64,000 nucleotides of DNA, from assembly GCA_004009845.1 (NCBI GenBank), contig RMBW01000126.1, positions 1 to 64,000 on the forward strand, written 5' to 3'. Of the stretch, positions 58,185 to 64,000 are shown piece after piece. Position 1 is the first letter of the stretch. The number at the start of each line of letters is the position of its first letter. A program made the position numbers and the translations under genes. The DNA is from Davidsoniella eucalypti. Its lineage: Eukaryota; Ascomycota; Sordariomycetes; Microascales; Ceratocystidaceae. A model generated the notes under the pieces. The model was not told where the DNA came from. It saw only the letters and a program-made list of their open reading frames with translations, and ran no database searches.

Positions 58185-61100
58185 CTAAGGCCGAATGGGC
58201 GCAAGGGTACGGTTGTCAACGTGAGTATGTGGTACTGATGCCGAAGCAGATCTGTGTACGCTTTCCATTCGCAAACGTTCAGCACGAATCTTCAACGCCT
58301 CAGTTCCATCGTCTGGGTTAGGTTGCTCCGTGAACCATGGATGCTGAAGAGCAGCCTTAGCTGTGATTCGTTTTGCTGGGTCGTACACGAAAATTTGTCT
58401 CAGCAGATCCAAGAAGCTCTTGAGAAACTGGTTATTTGCTGGAATAATGTCCTATTGATAAAGTCATGTTAGCCATATTCCACCATGGGCCAAAACAAAG
58501 ACGGGTGTCATGTAATCTTACCTCCAATGTCTTCATGGCTTTGACAAATCTCTTTGATGCCCTTGAAGTATCGGCTGTCGGGAAATCTAGACGGAGACGT
58601 TTAAAGAACCTATTTTCTTGTGTAAGTTGTCTATTCGGAGGTGGTAGGTTGAATGTTTCGAATGGTCCTACTTACTTCACAGCAGAATTACCTGAAGAAG
58701 TACGCGTAGATGTTCTATTCACGGCATGAATCAGGCTGGTGTCGATACGACTGCCAACGACAGCTTCCATCATAGCGAGATGTTCGAGGTTATCATGTGT
58801 CTGGAAAAGAGCATCACCCGTGAAAAACTCGACCAAAATACAGCCAATACTCCAAATATCACAGGGGAAGGACCAACCCAATCCCAAGATGATTTCAGGT
58901 GCACGGTAGTGTCTTGTCGAGACAACAGAGGAGTGGTATTCATCTTGGAACGTTGCAGAACCAAAATCAATCAACCGAATCTCAGTGTCAAGGAGGACAC
59001 GTCGTTGATTAGCTTGGCGAGAAACATTAGATGACGCCGATGGAATCTTCCGGTTGTATGTGAAGGTCTGGTATGTGTTGTCACACAGCAATATATTTTC
59101 TGGCTTCAGATCAGTGTGAATGAGGTTTAAATCATGAAGAACTACAAGATATAGTTGTTAGTAGGTGAGTCGAGGTATTTCAATTTTCTAATAATCGATA
59201 TTGACTTACAGGCAACGCTTGTTAGTAGTTGGCGAGCAAAGCTTTGAATTTGACTATTTGGAAAAGGTACAAAGTTATTGCTTTTGAGAAAGTCAAAGAC
59301 GCTTTGCCCCAGCAAGTCCATGACAATGCAGATATGATTGCGGAAATCGAAGCAATCTCTGAGATGGATACACCGATTCCGGTTTTCCTCGTCGTTGGCT
59401 TTCAAAGTGGCGAGGACGCGAAGCTCAATCTTGGAGGCGTCGCGATACTTTTGTACAGACCGAATGATTTTGATGGCAACAAGTTTATTGCGCCGTCTGT
59501 CTTTGGCCTGCACAACTTTGCCAAATGTTCCCTGGCCAAGAAGTTTAACAATTTGGTCTATAGCAATAGTTATTAGAAGATATCTACAGAGGTTTATTAT
59601 ATAAGGGTAGGTTACTTACAGCGTTCGGTCAGATCACCCTCTGGGACAACGATGTAATGACCATCGTCATCATCTACTTTATGGTTGCGGTGGTATTGCT
59701 AGAGATAGGTTAATATCGAGTGATGAGAAAGAAGAAAAAAGGTCAGATTTAGCGAATACTTACATCATGGACGACACGGACGTGAACGTCTGGTGCCTTG
59801 CGTGGAGGATATGGCGGTGGATGGTAAGCGGAATAATTGTCGACAAGAATCTCGGCTTGTTTGAGGCGGGCCTCTTGAGCCACTTGATGTCTTGTCGTTC
59901 TTTTCCGCTTCTGTCCAGATTGTGAGGTGTCGAGCTCGTGGGTTGAGATAGAGGTCGCAGAGCTATTCTGAAGGGTTGATGTCCTATCAGAGTAGCTGTT
60001 GGGCGTCGCCTGAAGCCGGGGAGTTGCTGTGTGCGAAGCGGAGTATTTTGTGTTGTGATGAAGGGCATCATATACTTCCTCATCATCGCGTTTTCTCTTC
60101 TTAATTACATGCTGCGACGCATGCGCCTGTGAATGCTGGATGGGGGGCAAGGCCATGGACGTGGAGGCATTTGAGCTCACAGCAGTCAAGGCATCAATCT
60201 CGGGAGAATCATCATCAATGACGATTATTTCTTTGGGGAGGCCATTTTTGAAGAAGGCGCCCCAGTCGGGTTCGCGCGACCGTCTACGTTTACGAACTGG
60301 CGTGGGTTGGCTCTGCGACGACTGAGATTGAGATGCTTGCTGGCTTGGGGCCATTATGTGAGAGGGATTGGTGAGAGCAGCGATTGAGGTTGGGTTGGGG
60401 GGAGAGGCAGTGGGAGCCGCGGAGAGCTGGCCCATATGATGGCCGTGATTAATGGGTATTCCTGCCACAGAGGGGAGCGATGAAAGAGGAGGCAATGTCA
60501 CGACTGAAGCACCAACAGGAGCAGAAGACGCAGCAGTTACAGGCACGGTATAGCTAGACGATTGTGAAGCGCTATTAACGAGCGGTGACATGGGCTGATG
60601 CTGACTGTGGTGAAGGTGCTGCTGCTGTAGTTGGTGTTGGTGTGAGAGCTGGTGTGAAGGCGACAACAATGGCAGTTGGTGCTGGTGTGGGAGTTGGTGC
60701 GAGAGCTGGCTCTGGTGCTGTGGTTGATGGTGCTGATTGGCAAGATGGTGGTGATCGCTGTAAGCGTGGTGGGCACTACTGTTAGTGGCTAAGCCGTGGA
60801 CCAGATGGGCTGGGAGATGGCCGGGGGTCGATGGGTGGGCAAGAGAGCCGGAGTAATCGTAGTCATAGGCTTCGTAATCGTGATGCCGATGGGAACTTGA
60901 ATTTACACCGTTGCTGGCATATGAGTTTGAGTAGTGCCTGGGCAACGACAGGTACGGTGGTGGAGGGAGCCGCGACGAAGCCGAAAGCGACGAGGCTGTC
61001 AAAGAAATCGCGCTGGTGCTGCTTGGGTTTGGGCAGGGAAGAGTTGTCGCTGTGACGGTGGATACAGAAGAAAGAGCAGCTGCTGAGCCAGCCGTGGCAA

Positions 61101-61524
61101 TGGAGGTCGACCTCGTGTTAGCAACAGGAGCGGAGATGGTTGATGAAGTCAAGGACGAAGTCAGGGCTGGGGGCGCAGATGGTGAGGAGATGCTGGAGGC
61201 GATAGCTGCCGCTGTGGTTCTGGTGGTAGCAGTATGCACGCCAGTAACAGCGGTGCTGTGCACTGAAACAGGCCCTACAGTAGGCGCTGCAGCAACAAAT
61301 GCACCGCTAACCGGAGTGCCAGGAGACGCTGAAGAAGGGCCGTAGGTCAGGGTCTGAGGCGTGGCTACACCATATGCAGACACAATCGACGGCGAATTGT
61401 GCTGGTCAAAGTCCTGCTGCTGTTGATGTGGGTGCTGCTCAGAGAAAGAGTGCGAATATTGAGGGTAATGATGTGGTCGATAATGTGGAAGCGTCGTGGC
61501 CGTGGCCGTAGTGGGAGTCGACAT
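58185..61524 (-). CDS. LKH1: LAMMER (CLK-type) dual-specificity protein kinase, six exons
   Basis: Six exons, 61524-59764, 59698-59620, 59557-59210, 59141-58676, 58609-58522 and 58451-58185, with introns of 62-70 nt, encode 1,002 residues. Joined, the kinase domain (about 614-960) reads continuously: LLGQGTFGKV (Gly loop), VAIK, FLHDLNLIHTDLKPENILL (catalytic loop with the LAMMER-type HTDLKPEN), LIDFGSA, STRHYRAPE, and the family signature EHLAMME. Exon 1 codes for a 587-residue Ser/Thr/His/Gln-rich N-terminus. It ends in a basic RKRRRSREPDW stretch and a hydrophobic-acidic IIVIDDDSPE, which fits a SUMO-interacting motif. LAMMER kinases phosphorylate SR-type splicing factors and, in fungi, affect cell-cycle, stress and development. 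The first ATG of the long frame is used. The domain is complete with no missing catalytic residue. Confidence 0.95.
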
Positions 61525-64000
61525 ATTGACCGTGTTTGTAGTGCTTTACTTTTGGTTATAGTGCTTAGCTTAGTGTTCGACTTTTTTTTTGGGGTGGTCT
61601 TCCCGCCTGAAAATGGTTGGCTGAGTGTCGGCGGTTCTTCTTCGAGCTGCAGCCGCGCTTTGCAGGTGGTGCCTTTGTACGCTGCTTATGAGGATATAAA
61701 AGAATAATAAACTAGAGAGAATCGAAAGAAATACTGTAGTCAATGTGCCAAAGTAGCAAGTAGTGTAAAAATAAATGACTAGACAAAGATCAGGACGAGG
61801 CTCGGCAAAGTGTGCAGGTTTTTTTCGTTGTTTGTTTTTCTTGCTTAATCTTGACAAGGCGCAGGACCAGGATATCAGTATATCAGTTTAGATCAGAGCC
61901 TTGTCGCTCTTGCTTCTTTTCGCTTCGCTGCTATGTAGTTAGCTAGACTGCTCTAGCCGTGCAGATGCTTCTCGGGCATTGATCGTAGTGTAGTGTGTTT
62001 TTGGGTATTGTATTTTTTTTTTGCTGGAGGGCGAGGCTGTTCTAGGTTGGTTGTACTAGAAACCCCGGACTCTTCTTGCCACCAACTTCAGTATATAGCG
62101 TATTCTGCGTATCCTGCGGACACCAGAACGTCTCGCGATACAGTCTGGATGAAGCCGGAAACAATTGTCGATCGTATTCGAGGAGGCAGAGGCGCAAATT
62201 CGTAGGGCGATGCCTGTGGTATGGATGGGGGCTAGAAGGCTCTCGTTGTGTACAGCGTCGAGGGACAGTCTATTGTTGCAGTCGGTCGCCGTACGGTTTC
62301 AATTGAGGCACCTGGGAGTTCCAAGATAGTCCCTGGTTGTGGCGTGGTAAGAACGAGCGATGAGATGTCAACAGTAGCAGTAATAACGACTATGACGATG
62401 GTGAAAAGGAAGAGTTTGGTCTGCAACCCACTAACGGTGATGACGACGAGTAGAGCAAGAACGATACGATATTTCCTACACTGACTTGACACACTATCTA
62501 TCAAAGCGAGCCACCAGAATAGCCTCAGTCGCCTACAGACACGCACACACACATAACACTCAATACTCTTAGCAGGTCTTGCTCGCTAAATGCCTACGCT
62601 ACTCACTGGCGTTCTAACCCCCCTTGTTGGCGGCCGGCTTGCCTGTTTAGGATGCTCAGAACGGCTGGTTCGGACACAGCGCCATCTAGTCTAGTCTCCC
62701 TCCTAATCATGTCGTTTTCAATACGCTATTCCAAGGGCAAGTCTCTAGACTCTTTAGCGACAACAGACACATCGAAAGCACCAACACCACCAGAGCACTG
62801 AGGCCCGCCAGTGCTTTACAGGCAAGCTACAGCGTGCACGGTTCGGGGCATCCATCCTGCGACGCAAGCAGCCACTGCCACTGGATCACTCGCTGGGATT
62901 GGGTTTTGGTGGTTTCTGCTGCTCCTGGAATTTGATCGCTCCGGCCTAGCAGCAGATTACTTCATCTCATCGCCGTGCAATTTGAATGACATGCACCAGT
63001 CTAATGCGATAGTTACCGCCGATGCTCTTGACGATATACAACTATTCGTAGAAATACAGCGCCCTCAACACCACTTCATCGCTATCTACCAAACAAACAG
63101 CAGAGACCACGCCACCTGTTGTCGGTGAGACTTACTCTTCTAGCTCGGCTTCCAGTTATTCCGTGTGGTCACCCTCGACACACACATACATGTATGTATG
63201 CATGTACTGTGTGTACGCACCCAGAGATTCACACGTACAAACAACATACAGATATACATCTACATGTATGCTTTGGAGCTTGTCAGCGACTGCCTTTCCA
63301 TTCAACAACTAACTAGGAAATATTGAACCATCACGTTTTAATTCAATTCACAAGAGACTTCTCAAATCAAGCATTGAACATCCAGAAAACGCAAGACCGG
63401 GCGCTATGGCAACCATCCAGAAGTAACCCCATTTCTACTAGCCCGGCTATTCGACATATTTCTCTCTGTTCCTCTAATGTTCTAAAGTGCTCCAAGCCAG
63501 CTTCTCTAGTTGTACTTTTCCCTACATCCGCCCATTATCCCAGTGAAAATCACACCCTCGACCGTGTGTCATAAGACCACCTGAAGCGGAAAGGAAAGAC
63601 ACCAGCTACAAGAAATATACCTTATCTTCAGAATCTAGTAAAAGTCGAGAAAAGGCAGCATTGAAGAGAATAATATGCCAGGGAAAGAATAACGTGCTTT
63701 GAAATAGACAATGAATGGGAATGTTGCTAATCTACGTAAAATTATCCTTACTGGGCCAACAACCGACAGGGACGTTTCACGTAGTTAGCCAGACGACCTA
63801 TCACCCAAGACAGTCAAGTATCGTGACATTTTCGGAATTTTCAGAAGATGGCAAAAATCTTCTGATCAAATATCTCGAATGTCCCCCTCCATAAAATTTG
63901 CTCACAGATCCTATCCATCCGTCACAAAATGCAATATGACCATAGCATTGCATTGTCCCGTCATCGCCCTCATTTAGAGTTCTGCAAATACATACATGTG
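61525..64000. other. Upstream flank of the LAMMER kinase gene, no further gene seen
   Basis: Promoter and leader of the kinase gene, then about 2 kb without a supported gene. A minus-strand frame at 62232-62552 is hydrophobic, but it lacks an ATG in frame at its start and sits on a CA/GT repeat (about 62540-62552). Short ACATACA repeats occur at about 63180-63270. Confidence 0.45.

Noticed and set aside
62232..62552. 106-codon hydrophobic minus frame
   Set aside because: No ATG at its start; begins in a CA/GT repeat; no recognisable family.

Overview
The window is nuclear DNA of an ascomycete fungus, most likely filamentous (Pezizomycotina) although the class cannot be fixed from the sequence. 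The evidence is short spliceosomal introns, mostly 59-170 nt, with GT-AG borders and TACTAAC/CTAAC-type branch sites. Typical fungal genes also point there: a CPS1/DIP2-type adenylate-forming protein, a LAMMER kinase with a long fungal N-terminus, ATG27, a sterol C-14 reductase, a trichothecene-acetyltransferase-like enzyme and a secreted GH3 beta-glucosidase. There is no operon structure and no viral or bacterial block. Gene density is low: twelve well-supported protein genes, two tRNA genes and one decayed gene in 64 kb. Several genes are visible only after introns are joined, and exon borders below were derived by reading splice sites against conserved protein motifs.

Layout. 0-5 kb: a DEDDh RNA exonuclease followed by a decayed nitrilase gene. 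5-11.5 kb: an HHxxxD acyltransferase, a small four-helix membrane protein and a SAM methyltransferase. 16-18.8 kb: the beta-glucosidase. 18.8-28.8 kb: a gene-poor stretch holding an intron-containing tRNA-Ala(UGC) and a cluster of degenerate short repeats. 28.8-33 kb: sterol C-14 reductase and ATG27, divergent from a shared 0.8 kb promoter region. 33.6-39.6 kb: the 1,921-residue CPS1/DIP2-like protein. 41-42 kb: a 0.46 kb repeat unit bounded by identical 13-bp direct repeats, just upstream of tRNA-Asp(GUC). 43-45.6 kb: an uncharacterised fungal protein with a conserved Cys/His block. 49.8-56.6 kb: class II cAMP phosphodiesterase, a flavin-reductase-like protein and long-form tRNase Z. 58-61.5 kb: the six-exon LAMMER kinase.

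Functional links are loose. Exonuclease, tRNase Z and LAMMER kinase belong to RNA processing or its control. Phosphodiesterase and kinase are signalling proteins. The sterol reductase is a membrane-lipid enzyme and ATG27 a membrane-trafficking protein. The acyltransferase, membrane protein and methyltransferase could be a small metabolite locus, but nothing proves it. The most unusual signal is a short repeat family ending in an (RTCAA)n tail: copies sit a few hundred bases upstream of both tRNA genes, in opposite orientation to them, as expected for a tRNA-gene-targeted retroelement.
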